From Meiothermus sp. (GTDB lineage Bacteria > Deinococcota > Deinococci > Deinococcales > Thermaceae), in contig NZ_BPIJ01000001.1 in assembly GCF_026004055.1 (NCBI RefSeq), forward strand, positions 992,001 through 1,056,000: DNA of 64,000 nt, read 5' to 3'. The position numbers and the translations under genes were made by a program. Under the pieces are notes generated by a model, which saw only the letters and a list, made by a program, of their open reading frames with translations, was not told the DNA's origin and did no database searches. Shown one piece after another: positions 1-7,806 of the stretch (position 1 is the first letter of the stretch; each line of letters opens with the position of its first letter).

Positions 1-234
1 GAGGGCTCTTATGTGGCCCGGATGCACCAGGCCGGTCTGGATCGGGTGCTCAAGAAGGTGGGGGAAGAGGCGGGCGAGGTGATAATTGCGGCCAAAAATG
101 CAAATCCCCAAGAGCTCGAGTGGGAAGCCTCCGATCTACTCTTTCATTTGCTACTGACCCTGGCAGAGCAAGGTATCTCTCCCGATGACCTGGCCCGAAC
201 CCTTTGGAGCCGGCACAAGCCTGGGATCGGATAG
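1..234 (+). CDS. hisE: Phosphoribosyl-ATP pyrophosphatase, 3' part (HisE or HisE domain of HisIE)
   Basis: C-terminal part of a phosphoribosyl-ATP diphosphatase, the second step of histidine synthesis, which hydrolyses PR-ATP to PR-AMP. The frame is open from the left edge and begins EGSYVARM, which matches the interior of HisE, so the true start is outside the window. The family core GLDRVLKKVGEEAGEVIIAA is present, with the Glu-rich metal-binding helix (EEAGE) and a second acidic helix (EASDLLFHLL). A GTG at 13 could start a protein but would remove conserved residues. Whether a HisI domain precedes it cannot be seen. The cytoplasmic role follows from the family. Confidence 0.9.
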   Translation, partial: EGSYVARMHQAGLDRVLKKVGEEAGEVIIAAKNANPQELEWEASDLLFHLLLTLAEQGISPDDLARTLWSRHKPGIG

Positions 235-351
235 GGTTTTATCCGTGCAGATCGGTAGCCGCCTGGATAGGCAGCCACATTTGTAACGGGCGCCAACGTG
301 ACGAACTTGGTCGTCGGTTCATGCCTGGGCTTACCCTGGTAAGCTCTTGAT
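234..351 (+). promoter_or_regulatory. glpX upstream region with leaderless-type -10 box
   Basis: The gap between hisE and glpX contains TAAGCT at 340-345, followed by six bases and then the glpX ATG at 352. There is no Shine-Dalgarno sequence. This geometry implies that transcription starts at or next to the A of the ATG. No convincing -35 box is visible. Inference from spacing only. Confidence 0.45.
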
Positions 352-1338
352 ATGGAACTCGAGACCGATATGGACATTGAGCGGCTGTTGGTGTTGGAGA
401 TTGCTCGGGTTACCGAGCAGGCCGCCCTGGCAGCGAGCCGTTTGGCCGGAATGGGCAAAAAGGACGAGGTGGACGGGGTGGGAACCGAGGCCATGCGAAA
501 GGTGCTCTCTGAACTGCCCATCCGGGGCCGGGTGGTAATTGGCGAGGGCGAGATGGACGAAGCCCCCATGCTTTATATCGGCGAAATCCTGGGGCGCGGC
601 GGCCCCGAGGTAGACATTGCCGTAGACCCGGTCGAAGGCACTACCATCACTGCAAAAGGGCTTCCCAACGCCATTACCGTCATCGCCATCAGTGAAAAAG
701 GAGGGCTGGTGGGGGCACCCGATATGTACATGCAGAAGTTGGTGGTGGGGCCCCCGGCGGCAGGCAAGGTGAGCCTGGACTTCCCGGTGGAGGCCAACCT
801 GCGCATTATTGCCGACTCGCTACAGCGCAAGGTAGAAGACCTGGTGGTGGTCATTTTGGACAGGCCCCGACACGAAAAACTGATTCGAGAGGTGCGCGAA
901 GCCGGAGCCAGGGTCAAGCTCATCACCGATGGGGACGTGGTTGCTGCCGTTTCGGTGGCGGTGCGGGGTACCGGTGTTCACGCCATGATGGGCAGTGGGG
1001 GCGCCCCCGAAGGGGTGCTGGCAGCCGCTGCCCTCAAGTGTATGGGCGGCGAGATTCAAGGGCGATTCCTGCCGGAAAACGAAGCCCAGCTCGAGCGCCT
1101 GCGGGCTATGGGGGTCGATGAAACGCGGGTATACCGTACCAACGACCTGGCCCCTGGGAAGCAGATCGTTTTCTCGGCTACCGGCATTACCCACGGAGAG
1201 TTGCTCGAGGGCGTGCGGTATTTTGGCGGTGGGGCCCGTACCCATTCCATTGTGATGGGCTATCAGACCAAGGTGGTGCGCTTCATCGATTCGATCCACC
1301 TATTTGAAAGCGGGGCGCGGGTCAACATTCGCGTATAG
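352..1338 (+). CDS. glpX: Fructose-1,6-bisphosphatase class II (GlpX)
   Basis: Hydrolyses fructose 1,6-bisphosphate to fructose 6-phosphate in gluconeogenesis, in the cytoplasm. The 328-residue length is normal for GlpX. The metal-binding signature GEGEMDEAP is at residues 64-72 and DPVEGTT at 92-98, both diagnostic of class II enzymes. The ATG at 352 is chosen because a TAAGCT box lies six bases upstream; an in-frame ATG at 370 is the alternative. The stop codon is followed after one base by a type A repeat, so the gene's 3' flank is occupied by a small mobile element. Confidence 0.95.
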   Translation: MELETDMDIERLLVLEIARVTEQAALAASRLAGMGKKDEVDGVGTEAMRKVLSELPIRGRVVIGEGEMDEAPMLYIGEILGRGGPEVDIAVDPVEGTTITAKGLPNAITVIAISEKGGLVGAPDMYMQKLVVGPPAAGKVSLDFPVEANLRIIADSLQRKVEDLVVVILDRPRHEKLIREVREAGARVKLITDGDVVAAVSVAVRGTGVHAMMGSGGAPEGVLAAAALKCMGGEIQGRFLPENEAQLERLRAMGVDETRVYRTNDLAPGKQIVFSATGITHGELLEGVRYFGGGARTHSIVMGYQTKVVRFIDSIHLFESGARVNIRV

Positions 1339-1339
1339 A

Positions 1340-1454
1340 GCGCTTTTCACATGTTTTGAACCATTGGGCTTCAAGAATGCTTTGTCCTGAACAGAACCGT
1401 GGCCGCCTGGAAACTCGAAACCCAAGGGTGGGCGGCCACGTCTGTGAAGAGCAC
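1340..1454. repeat. Type A small element, copy 1 (115 bp)
   Basis: Begins GCGCTTTTCACA and ends TGTGAAGAGCAC, imperfect 12-bp inverted ends matching the other A copies (near 4297, 13285, 17659 and 56859). The interior shares the GTGGCCGCC block with the copies at 4297 and 13285. It encodes nothing and starts two bases after the glpX stop. Confidence 0.75.
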
Positions 1455-1509
1455 AACAAAAAACCGGGGCCAGCAGACTGCCGACCCCAGGCTTCTCGCC
1501 GCTATACCT

Positions 1510-1959
1510 TCAAAACCCGATATTCACCCCCACTACTCCCCCCAGACCAAACGTACTGGAGCCCGAGAAAAACAGCATTGGGTGTACCTCAACAAAGATG
1601 CCGATGAGGGGCAGGCCTACGTTTAGATAGGTTCCGAGCACTCCCCTGGCTCCCAGCCCTCCTGAGGTAGAACCCTGGGCCAGGAGGGATACCGTGGTGC
1701 CGGTGGCATAAAACAGCCCCGCGCCGGCATATAGGTCGGTGAGGGGCACCGTTACCAACACATCTGCACCCCCCCCAAGCGAAGCCGGGCCGCCGGTGAA
1801 GAAGTTGGCTCCTGCATACACCCGCCCGTCTAGCAGCAAGGGCACTAGGGGTAGGCGAACACCTGCGTTAACACCAAAGGGACTCCCAGCAGTTACCTGA
1901 AGGCTCTGGGCAAAAGCCGGTACGAGCAACACCACCATCCAAACGAGCCATTTTCGCAT
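1510..1959 (-). CDS. Small secreted protein of unknown function, Gly-rich
   Basis: Predicted 149-residue exported protein. The ATG at 1959 is preferred over an upstream in-frame start at 2037 because GGAGG lies about seven bases before it and the protein then begins with a classic signal peptide (MRKW followed by a hydrophobic stretch ending AFAQ, about residues 1-18). The mature part is rich in Gly, Val and Leu with alternating hydrophobic residues and ends NIGF with a C-terminal Phe. That pattern suits a small beta-barrel or envelope-associated protein, but this is inference. I do not recognise the family. It is monocistronic, facing the rpsF operon promoter. Confidence 0.75.
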   Translation of the reverse strand: MRKWLVWMVVLLVPAFAQSLQVTAGSPFGVNAGVRLPLVPLLLDGRVYAGANFFTGGPASLGGGADVLVTVPLTDLYAGAGLFYATGTTVSLLAQGSTSGGLGARGVLGTYLNVGLPLIGIFVEVHPMLFFSGSSTFGLGGVVGVNIGF

Positions 1960-2089
1960 AGCCAAACCTCCGGGATGAGTATACGGGTGGTTTCTGGTAA
2001 CTTGTTGTGATGGATGCCCAAGAAAGCAGGGTTTCATCAGGGGATAGCCGACTTTTCGGAGAGATTCTATGAAGTGCTGCGCTCTTTAA

Positions 2090-2119
2090 TTGGCCCTCGA
2101 GCGGTTCATCTGATATACT
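2090..2119 (+). promoter_or_regulatory. Promoter of the rpsF-ssb-rpsR-rplI operon
   Basis: TTGGCC at 2090-2095 and TATACT at 2114-2119, separated by 18 bp, about 100 bp ahead of rpsF. It is the best sigma-A-like match in this gap. Confidence 0.65.
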
Positions 2120-2125
2120 TCCAAC

Positions 2126-2219
2126 TTGCGTGACCCGAAAGGGTCGCTTGTCTGGGATGTGCCCTGGCTCACTGGAACGCCAGGTCTACTGGTGCAGCCC
2201 AGCCAGAAAGGAGGTGAAT
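2126..2219 (+). promoter_or_regulatory. Structured 5' leader of rpsF, candidate S6:S18 autoregulatory element
   Basis: The roughly 95-nt leader contains a hairpin ACCC-GAAA-GGGT, a helix CCTGGC/GCCAGG, and outer CTGGG/CCCAG arms ending just before AAGGAGGTGAAT. Ribosomal S6:S18 complexes are known to bind their own rpsF leaders in many bacteria. The presence of paired arms is seen; the regulatory role is inferred. Confidence 0.35.
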
Positions 2220-2537
2220 ATGCCGCAGTACGAAGTTAATGTGATCCTCAACCCCAACCTTGATGGGGCCCAGGCTGCCTTCGAGAAGGACATCATTAAA
2301 GCCACCCTCGAGCGCCACGGCGCGGCCATCAAGAACGTGGACGATTGGGGCAACCGTCGCCTGGCCTATCCCATCCAAAAAGACCCCGAAGGCAACGTGG
2401 TCTTCTACACCGTGGAAATGGCCGGAAACGATAACGCCGCGCTACAGCGCGAACTGCGCTTGCGCGACCATGTGCGTCGTGTGACCATCATCCGCGACCG
2501 TCCCGAATGGCGCAACAGCCAGAAAAAGAAGAAGTAG
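2220..2537 (+). CDS. rpsF: 30S ribosomal protein S6
   Basis: Small-subunit ribosomal protein that pairs with S18 on the platform of the 30S subunit. The protein has 105 residues, begins MPQYEVNVILNPNLD and has the family's ferredoxin-like pattern ending in a basic tail (SQKKKK). The ATG at 2220 is fixed by a near-perfect AAGGAGGTGAAT directly upstream. It is the first gene of an operon with ssb, rpsR and rplI, the usual gene order. The 146-bp gap before ssb is unusually long for this operon. Confidence 0.97.
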   Translation: MPQYEVNVILNPNLDGAQAAFEKDIIKATLERHGAAIKNVDDWGNRRLAYPIQKDPEGNVVFYTVEMAGNDNAALQRELRLRDHVRRVTIIRDRPEWRNSQKKKK

Positions 2538-2683
2538 GCTGTTAGGCCCAACCCGAGTTCTGAGGCCGAGCCCATAACGGAACTCAAAGGCAGCGTAAAG
2601 CAGAAAGCCTGAAACTAAAGGCAAACTGCAACATGCCGGATGTAGACTGAAGCAAAGACCGAAACGAAAAAGGATGGATGGAT

Positions 2684-3520
2684 ATGGCTCGAGGCCTCAA
2701 CCGCGTAACCCTTGTAGGCACCCTAACCCAAGACCCCGAACTGCGCTACACCGCCGGCGGGCTGGCCGTGATGGAACTCAACCTGGCCGGCAACGATCTC
2801 GTGACCGATGAGCAAGGCCAGACCCGCGAGCCGGCCTGGTATCACCGGATCAAACTGCTGGGCAAAAGCGCTGAGTTCTGGGGCGATACCCTGAAGGCCG
2901 GGATGGCGCTCTTTGTGGATGGCAAGCTCGAGTACCGCGCCTGGGAACAGGATGGCCAGAAAAAAAGCAGCTTGGAAATTCGCGCCGACCGCATGGAAAT
3001 TGTGAGCCTAGAAGGCAAGCGAGGCCAGCTTACCGTTACCGATGCCCGTGGACAAGAACGCCTCAAGGACGGTCTCAACCACGTGATGTTGGTAGGCAAT
3101 CTGACCCGCGACCCCGAGCTGCGCTACACCCCCCAGGGAACCGCCGTAACCCGCCTTTCGCTGGCAGTGAACGAAAAATTCACCACCCGCCAGGGCGGCG
3201 AGCAGGAAAAGGTGCACTACGTGGAAGCTCAGGCCTGGCGCGAGCTGGCCGAGTTTGCGGCAGAACTCAAAAAAGGAGACGGAGCGTTCCTAATCGGACG
3301 CTTGGTGAACGACTCCTGGACCGCTCAGGATGGCACTAGGCGCTACACCACCCGGGTAGAGCTTAGCCGCCTCGAGCGACTTGCCCGTGGAACTGGACAA
3401 AATACAGGTGGAAACAGTTCCCAAAGTGCTGCCTCGGCAGCCAAAGGCCGTACGGGCAAGGTAGATATTGAAGAAGGCTTAGTAGACGATTTCCCACCTG
3501 AGGAGGATTTACCGTTTTGA
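2684..3520 (+). CDS. ssb: Single-stranded DNA-binding protein, two OB folds
   Basis: Binds and protects single-stranded DNA in replication, recombination and repair. The 278-residue protein carries two OB folds in one chain, each opening with a related motif: [18 protein letters not shown] near the N-terminus and [18 protein letters not shown] near residue 130. This duplicated form is typical of Deinococcus-Thermus, where the protein works as a dimer. The acidic C-terminal tip PPEEDLPF is the usual partner-binding tail. The start MARGLNRV at 2684 matches Thermus SSB and lies about 10 bases after AAGGA; an ATG at 2678 is too close. Its stop overlaps the rpsR start. Confidence 0.96.
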   Translation: MARGLNRVTLVGTLTQDPELRYTAGGLAVMELNLAGNDLVTDEQGQTREPAWYHRIKLLGKSAEFWGDTLKAGMALFVDGKLEYRAWEQDGQKKSSLEIRADRMEIVSLEGKRGQLTVTDARGQERLKDGLNHVMLVGNLTRDPELRYTPQGTAVTRLSLAVNEKFTTRQGGEQEKVHYVEAQAWRELAEFAAELKKGDGAFLIGRLVNDSWTAQDGTRRYTTRVELSRLERLARGTGQNTGGNSSQSAASAAKGRTGKVDIEEGLVDDFPPEEDLPF

Positions 3521-3810
3521 GCACCAAGAAGATGTCCAACCGCGGCGCCGCCAAGGGCGAGCGCCAAGACCGCGAGCGCGGCATGCGCCGGGGTCGTAAA
3601 CCCAAAGTGGCTGCCTCTGTGGGGGCCTTTGACCTCACCGACTTCAAGAGCGTGGATATCCTCAAGCGCTTCCTGTCCGAGACCGGTAAGATTCTACCCC
3701 GGCGCCGTACTGGTCTGAATGCGCAGGATCAGCGCAAGCTGGCACGCACCATCAAGCGGGCTCGCATGATGGGTCTGCTGCCTTTTACCGAGAAGCTCGT
3801 GCGTAAATAG
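3517..3810 (+). CDS. rpsR: 30S ribosomal protein S18
   Basis: 97-residue S18, partner of S6 in the 30S platform. The conserved core [18 protein letters not shown] and the ending [11 protein letters not shown] are clear. The start is TTG at 3517, overlapping the ssb TGA in the form TTGA. It is supported by GAGGAGG about 10 bases upstream inside the end of ssb, and the protein then begins MSTK as in Thermus S18. The overlap suggests translational coupling with ssb. The N-terminal extension is basic and variable, as is normal for the family. Confidence 0.96.
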   Translation: MSTKKMSNRGAAKGERQDRERGMRRGRKPKVAASVGAFDLTDFKSVDILKRFLSETGKILPRRRTGLNAQDQRKLARTIKRARMMGLLPFTEKLVRK

Positions 3811-3822
3811 GGAGAGTGGAAG

Positions 3823-4272
3823 ATGAAAGTGATTCTGCTTGAACCTATGGAAAACCTGGGCGACGTGGGGGCGGTGGTCAACGTCAAGCCAGGATATGCC
3901 CGCAACTACTTGCTGCCCCAAGGCATTGCCACTTTGGCCACCGAGAGCAACCTCAAGACCCTGGAAGCCAAAATTCGCGCCCAGGCCAAGAAGGCCGCCG
4001 AGCGCAAAGCTGAGGCCGAGCGCTTGAAGGAGCTGTTGGAACCCATCACCTTGACCCTCAAAGTCAAGGCCGGTGACCAGAAAATTTACGGCTCCGTTAC
4101 CAGCCGCGAAATTGCCGCTGCCCTCGAGGCCCAGCACCAGATCACCATTGACCCCAAGAAGCTGGCCCTGGAAAAGCCCATCAAAGACTTGGGTGAATAC
4201 GCCCTAACCTACAAGCCCCACCCTGAGGTGCCCATGACCCTCAAAGTCTCGGTGGTGGCCGACAAGGCTTAA
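3823..4272 (+). CDS. rplI: 50S ribosomal protein L9
   Basis: 149-residue L9, the elongated protein at the base of the L1 stalk. It begins MKVILLEPMENLGDVG and contains the N-terminal rRNA-binding signature with GYARNYLLPQGIA, followed by the long connecting helix (about residues 45-75, rich in Ala, Lys and Glu) and the C-terminal domain. GGAGAG lies a few bases before the ATG. It is the last gene of the operon; a type A element begins 25 bp after its stop. Confidence 0.97.
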   Translation: MKVILLEPMENLGDVGAVVNVKPGYARNYLLPQGIATLATESNLKTLEAKIRAQAKKAAERKAEAERLKELLEPITLTLKVKAGDQKIYGSVTSREIAAALEAQHQITIDPKKLALEKPIKDLGEYALTYKPHPEVPMTLKVSVVADKA

Positions 4273-4296
4273 AATTCCAGAAGGCGAAAAGCTATC

Positions 4297-4515
4297 GCGC
4301 TCTTCACAGACGTGGCCGCCCACGAAAACGAGAAGGGACAAGCAGACGTGCCTCACCTCGGTGAGGCACGTTTGTCTGCGTTGCGTCTGGGCCAGGTTAG
4401 CCACGTTGTGGCTATGGCATAAGCCATTCCCTGGCAGACGCATGTTACGCACTGGGGCGTGGGCCGGGCCCGGCCCACGGGTGCTTAGTTTCCAGGCGGC
4501 CACTGTTTTGTCTGT
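4297..4515. repeat. Type A small element, copy 2 (inverted relative to the copy near 13285)
   Basis: Starts GCGCTCTTCACA and contains the long shared interior also seen near 13450-13674 in the opposite orientation, including the palindrome TGCCTCAC-CTCG-GTGAGGCA and the GGCGGCCAC block near 4494. The far end is not a clear inverted repeat, so the right boundary is approximate. Confidence 0.65.
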
Positions 4516-4563
4516 TAGCACTTCCTCTCCCACCCAGCTTGCCCACCTGCTTGTTGGCATGTG

Positions 4564-4760
4564 ATACCGGATTCAAAAAGATAGTCTTCAAAACAAACCA
4601 CCCTGGGGGCTATCTTTTTGAATCCTAGAGCGCTCCCCTCCCTGAGGGTTGGCGAAAAAAACGTCTCCCTTCCAAGGGGCGGTATCGCCCTCCGCTAGGC
4701 GGATAACTTTGGTCGGGTTAGTTCGTCACCATTCGGTGACGAACTAACCGAATCTGGTAT
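4564..4760. repeat. Type F small element, copy 1 (197 bp)
   Basis: Begins ATACCGGATTC and ends GAATCTGGTAT, which are imperfect inverted ends. Near its right end is a strong hairpin TTAGTTCGTCAC/GTGACGAACTAA. A shorter relative is nested in the type A element near 13319. Noncoding. Confidence 0.7.
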
Positions 4761-4761
4761 G

Positions 4762-4850
4762 AGAGCGGTTCCCAAAGGGCCCACGTGGTGGCTCGTATTG
4801 TAGTCCCTACAGCAAAAACCGCTTTAGGGACTATTTGTGGAAACCGCTCT
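4762..4850. repeat. Nested inverted repeat downstream of the sorbosone-dehydrogenase-like gene
   Basis: Outer arms AGAGCGGTT (4762-4770) and AACCGCTCT (4842-4850) enclose inner arms TAGTCCCT/AGGGACTA. It lies 26 bp past the stop of the minus-strand gene at 4877 and could act as a terminator or be another small element. Function unknown. Confidence 0.5.
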
Positions 4851-4876
4851 AAAAGCACGATAAGCTCCACGCTGCT

Positions 4877-6079
4877 TCATCTACCCTCGTACCAGATGCG
4901 ATAAACCCGCCCCCCTTTGGCATCCGATACATACATCGCCCCATCCGAGCCAATCACCAGCCCCACCGGACGCCCCCAGGCATCACGACACATCTGACCC
5001 GGCGCCCGCCATCCGGTGGCAAACACTTCCGAGCGAACCGGCAAATCGTTCTCAATCACGAAGCGCTCAATCTTGCAGTCGCGGTAGTGCTTTGGGTCTT
5101 GTACCCCAAGCGAACCATGGTAGGCGATGTAGAGGCTATTTCGATATTTCGCCGGAAAGTGGCTCTTCTGGCCCCAGGTCATACCCAGCGGGGCCGAGTG
5201 GGCTGGGGCGGTAAACAGCGCCGGAACCGCCTTGCGGCAGTCGAAGCCCTGGGTGCGGGGGTCGGGCACCTCGCTGCGCTCAGCTTTCAGGTTCAGCCCT
5301 AAGCCCGGTGTATAGCAGTAAGGCCAGCCATGAAACCCCCCAGGCTGCACCGCCACGATCACCTCCTCGGGGGGTAAGTCATCACCCAGGTGATCGGTGC
5401 CGTTGTGGGTAGCCCAGAGCGAACCCCTGGGTGTCCAGGTAAAGTCCACACTGTTTTTAAGACCACTGGCCCAGACCACCCGACGGCGCGGGTCGGGGTC
5501 TTGGGCGAAGGGATTATCCTGCGGAACGCTACCGTCGGGGTTGAAGCGCAAGATGGCCGCCCGACGCGGGTCACGCTCGGGGCCAAAGTTGGTCTCGGAA
5601 CCCACCGAAAGATACAGCTTGCCGTCCGGCCCAAAGTGCAGGGTGCGGGTGAAGTGCCCCGAGGGCCCCGGAATATCGGGGACAACCGTTTCGCGCTGCC
5701 AGGCACCGCTCGGTCGCAGGCGGATAACCGCATTGCCCGTAGCCACGTAAAGCCAGCCCTGATGCCATTCAAGGCCATGGGGTAGCTCGAGGCCTTCTGC
5801 CACCACCTCGAGCCCATCGGCCCGACCGTCACGGTTGAAGTCGGGTAGGCGTACCACCTGACCCCCATACATCAAGCTCAGGTAAAGTTGTCCATCGGGC
5901 CCCACCGTCATCAGGCGAGGGGCCCCCTCGAAGTTTTCGGCAAAAACCCGAATAGCAAACCCTGGGGGTAGCCGAATACGCTGCGCAGCCTCGTCGGGAA
6001 CCGGCCGGGGTTCTGCCACAAACACCCCCCCGGCAATAACCAGTGCTGCCATCAGCCCCCACCAACGCAGATGGGTCAT
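4877..6079 (-). CDS. Secreted sorbosone/glucose dehydrogenase-like beta-propeller protein
   Basis: 400-residue protein of the PQQ-dependent sugar dehydrogenase/sorbosone dehydrogenase group (GDSL-type propeller, not the esterase). Residues 1-22 form a signal peptide (hydrophobic LMAALVIAGGVFVAE). Repeated blade motifs include GPDGQLYLSLMYGG, FGPDGKLYLSVGS and GSDGAMYVSDAKGGRVYRI, and the family phrases LPPGFAIRVFAE and GFHGWPYCYTPG are present. Such proteins oxidise sugars in the periplasm, but many homologues are uncharacterised, so the substrate is not assignable. It stands alone, with repeats on the 3' side. Confidence 0.85.
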   Translation of the reverse strand: MTHLRWWGLMAALVIAGGVFVAEPRPVPDEAAQRIRLPPGFAIRVFAENFEGAPRLMTVGPDGQLYLSLMYGGQVVRLPDFNRDGRADGLEVVAEGLELPHGLEWHQGWLYVATGNAVIRLRPSGAWQRETVVPDIPGPSGHFTRTLHFGPDGKLYLSVGSETNFGPERDPRRAAILRFNPDGSVPQDNPFAQDPDPRRRVVWASGLKNSVDFTWTPRGSLWATHNGTDHLGDDLPPEEVIVAVQPGGFHGWPYCYTPGLGLNLKAERSEVPDPRTQGFDCRKAVPALFTAPAHSAPLGMTWGQKSHFPAKYRNSLYIAYHGSLGVQDPKHYRDCKIERFVIENDLPVRSEVFATGWRAPGQMCRDAWGRPVGLVIGSDGAMYVSDAKGGRVYRIWYEGR

Positions 6080-6233
6080 TTCAAAGCCATGCTAGCAAAA
6101 TCACCATTGGTTATCTGAGCACCGTATGGCGTGCTCTAACCCACCAATGGACTGACCCAACCAAGGTGGGGGCAGCCCAATCTCATGTTTTTGGTGCTAG
6201 ACTCAAAGTCGAGGGCTTTGCACCTCACTCTTT

Positions 6234-6893
6234 ATGAAAATCACTTCCCTTTCCACGCTGATAACTGCGGTTCGTGAACCGTTTAATACCTATTCCCACG
6301 CCCTAGGCGCGCTACTGGGCCTAGTCGGCACGGTTGCCTTGGTGTTTTTGGCCCAGGGCAGCCCGGCTAAGGTTGCAGGGGCGCTGGTATTCGGCCTCAC
6401 CATGGTGCTGATGTACACTTCCTCGGCGCTCTATCACGCGCTACGGGTCTCGGAGCAAGCCTTGCTATGGCTGCGCAAGCTCGACCATGCGGCCATTTTT
6501 CTATTCATTGCTGGAACCTATACCCCGGTGCTATTGCAGGCTTTAGAGCCGGCCTGGCGGCCCTGGGCGTTGGGATTGGTCTGGGGATTGGCGGTCTTGG
6601 GGATAGGCCTCAAGCTGATAACCCTCAAAGCGCCGCGCTGGCTCTACACCGCAACCTATCTGGGCATGGGCTGGCTTGCGGTCTTTCTATTGCCCAAGTT
6701 GGCGCTAAGCCCCGTTGCTCTGGGCTTTCTGATTGCAGGTGGGCTGGCCTATAGCTTGGGAGCGGTGGTGTATGCGGCCAAGTGGCCCAACCTGATGCCA
6801 CGGCTAGTAGGTTTTCATGGCATCTGGCACATTTTTGTGCTGTTGGGCAGCACAGGCATGTATTTTGCGGTATTGGCGATGTATGTGGCTTAG
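6234..6893 (+). CDS. Hemolysin III family (PAQR-like) integral membrane protein
   Basis: 219-residue, seven-helix membrane protein of the YqfA/hemolysin III group, related to progestin/adipoQ receptors. Conserved His/Asp motifs are visible: HALGALLGLVG near the first helix, ALYHAL, then DHAAIFLFIAGTYTP, and FHGIWHIFVLLGS near the C-terminus. In the wider family these residues form a metal site. The substrate or signal in bacteria is not established. The ATG at 6234 gives the expected start. It is monocistronic; its 3' side holds a 127-bp featureless stretch and then elements B and C. Confidence 0.9.
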   Translation: MKITSLSTLITAVREPFNTYSHALGALLGLVGTVALVFLAQGSPAKVAGALVFGLTMVLMYTSSALYHALRVSEQALLWLRKLDHAAIFLFIAGTYTPVLLQALEPAWRPWALGLVWGLAVLGIGLKLITLKAPRWLYTATYLGMGWLAVFLLPKLALSPVALGFLIAGGLAYSLGAVVYAAKWPNLMPRLVGFHGIWHIFVLLGSTGMYFAVLAMYVA

Positions 6894-7019
6894 GAAGTGC
6901 GATGAGACTTGTGCTTGGCACAAACACACTCTAGCGGGCATAAAACCCCACCAAAACTCACCTCGGCTACAGGAAAGAAGCAGGGGCGTTTTTGAGCCCG
7001 GTTCTTTGTGAGGTTGGCG

Positions 7020-7365
7020 CTAGTGGTCTGGTAACAAAATACGCAGTATGGGGTTTAGCCTTCAGAACGCGCCGTGTCTCGTAAACCTGGGCCTTCGGTG
7101 CCTTGCCTGTACGGTCATGCAAAAAGCACCCCACCCCGCTTCGCCCCTTTCCTCCCCTACTGCGTAGGGGAGGCCAGGTGGGGTGGCTGACCTGGCCCTT
7201 CACCCAGCGGATTGGGGGCCTTGCCTGATACCCTCCCCCACCCTCCCTACGCGGTAGGGAGGGCGTTTTTAGGCCATCTCGGGGGCCGAAGTGGGATGGA
7301 ATCTCTACATCGATGTATTCGGTGTGCGGTACATAACTTCGGAAATTTAGTTACCAGACCACTAG
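7020..7365 (+). mobile_element. Type B small element, copy 1 (346 bp)
   Basis: Bounded by CTAG at 7020-7023 and 7362-7365. Internal ends read TGGTCTGGTAACAAA and, at the other end, GTTACCAGACCA. It contains a perfect 10-bp stem CCCTCCCTAC/GTAGGGAGGG (7241-7263) followed by CGTTTTT, an intrinsic-terminator signature. Nearly identical copies lie at 11890, 18918 and 62282. It carries no transposase. Confidence 0.85.
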
Positions 7366-7574
7366 TGATCCGGTAATCTGATTTACGTCGCTTTGCCCTT
7401 ACAAATCCAAATGTGAGCACCTTGTCATTGCGAGGAGGCCCCCGCCAACGAAGCAATCCAGATTAGGTTTGACCTGGCTAGCTGCGCCAGAGATTCTGGA
7501 TTGCTTCGCATCCTGCGGATGCTCGCAATGACGGGAGAAGGCCTGTATTACATACTTTGTTACCAAAGCACTAG
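7362..7574 (+). mobile_element. Type C small element, copy 1 (213 bp)
   Basis: Adjoins the B copy and shares its CTAG at 7362-7365; the other end has CTAG at 7571-7574. The ends read GATCCGGTAATC and TTTGTTACCAAAGCA. The interior is a large palindrome built on CATTGCGAGGAGGC, GAAGCAATCCAG and the reverse complements. Other copies lie at 12232, 40473 (inverted) and 62625. Confidence 0.8.
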
Positions 7575-7780
7575 AAGCTAATGTTTACCTGGCCCAGCTT
7601 ACCCAGAATCAGCATGGAGGCAACGGTTGCTGCAGTGAGAATGATCAGCACCAAGGCCATGCCGATATAGCGCAGGTCGGCCGACTCGCTTTCGACCTCG
7701 AGGGTGCGGGGGCGCAAGGCCAGGTACAAGAGCCAGGTAACCAGAATCGAGCCGATAGTGAACAAGATGGCAAAAAGCAC
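7571..7780 (-). CDS. Small membrane protein of unknown function (69 aa)
   Basis: Begins at GTG 7780 preceded by AGGAGGGAGAAA, a strong ribosome-binding site. It has two hydrophobic segments (about residues 2-22 and 41-60) joined by a charged loop RPRTLEVESESADLRY, so it is probably a two-helix inner-membrane protein. It lies 26 bp downstream of the 195-aa gene on the same strand and is probably cotranscribed with it. Its TAG stop (7571-7573) lies inside the CTAG boundary of the adjacent type C element, so the present C-terminus may have been set by that insertion. No family recognised. Confidence 0.7.
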   Translation of the reverse strand: MLFAILFTIGSILVTWLLYLALRPRTLEVESESADLRYIGMALVLIILTAATVASMLILGKLGQVNISF

Positions 7781-7806
7781 TTTCTCCCTCCTATACCCCC
7801 TACCGG

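Noticed and set aside
6967-7203. A repeated frame (starting MKGQVSHPTWPP) in all four type B elements
   Set aside because: The copies are almost identical in DNA, so conservation of the frame is no evidence of selection; no start signal, and the sequence folds into hairpins.
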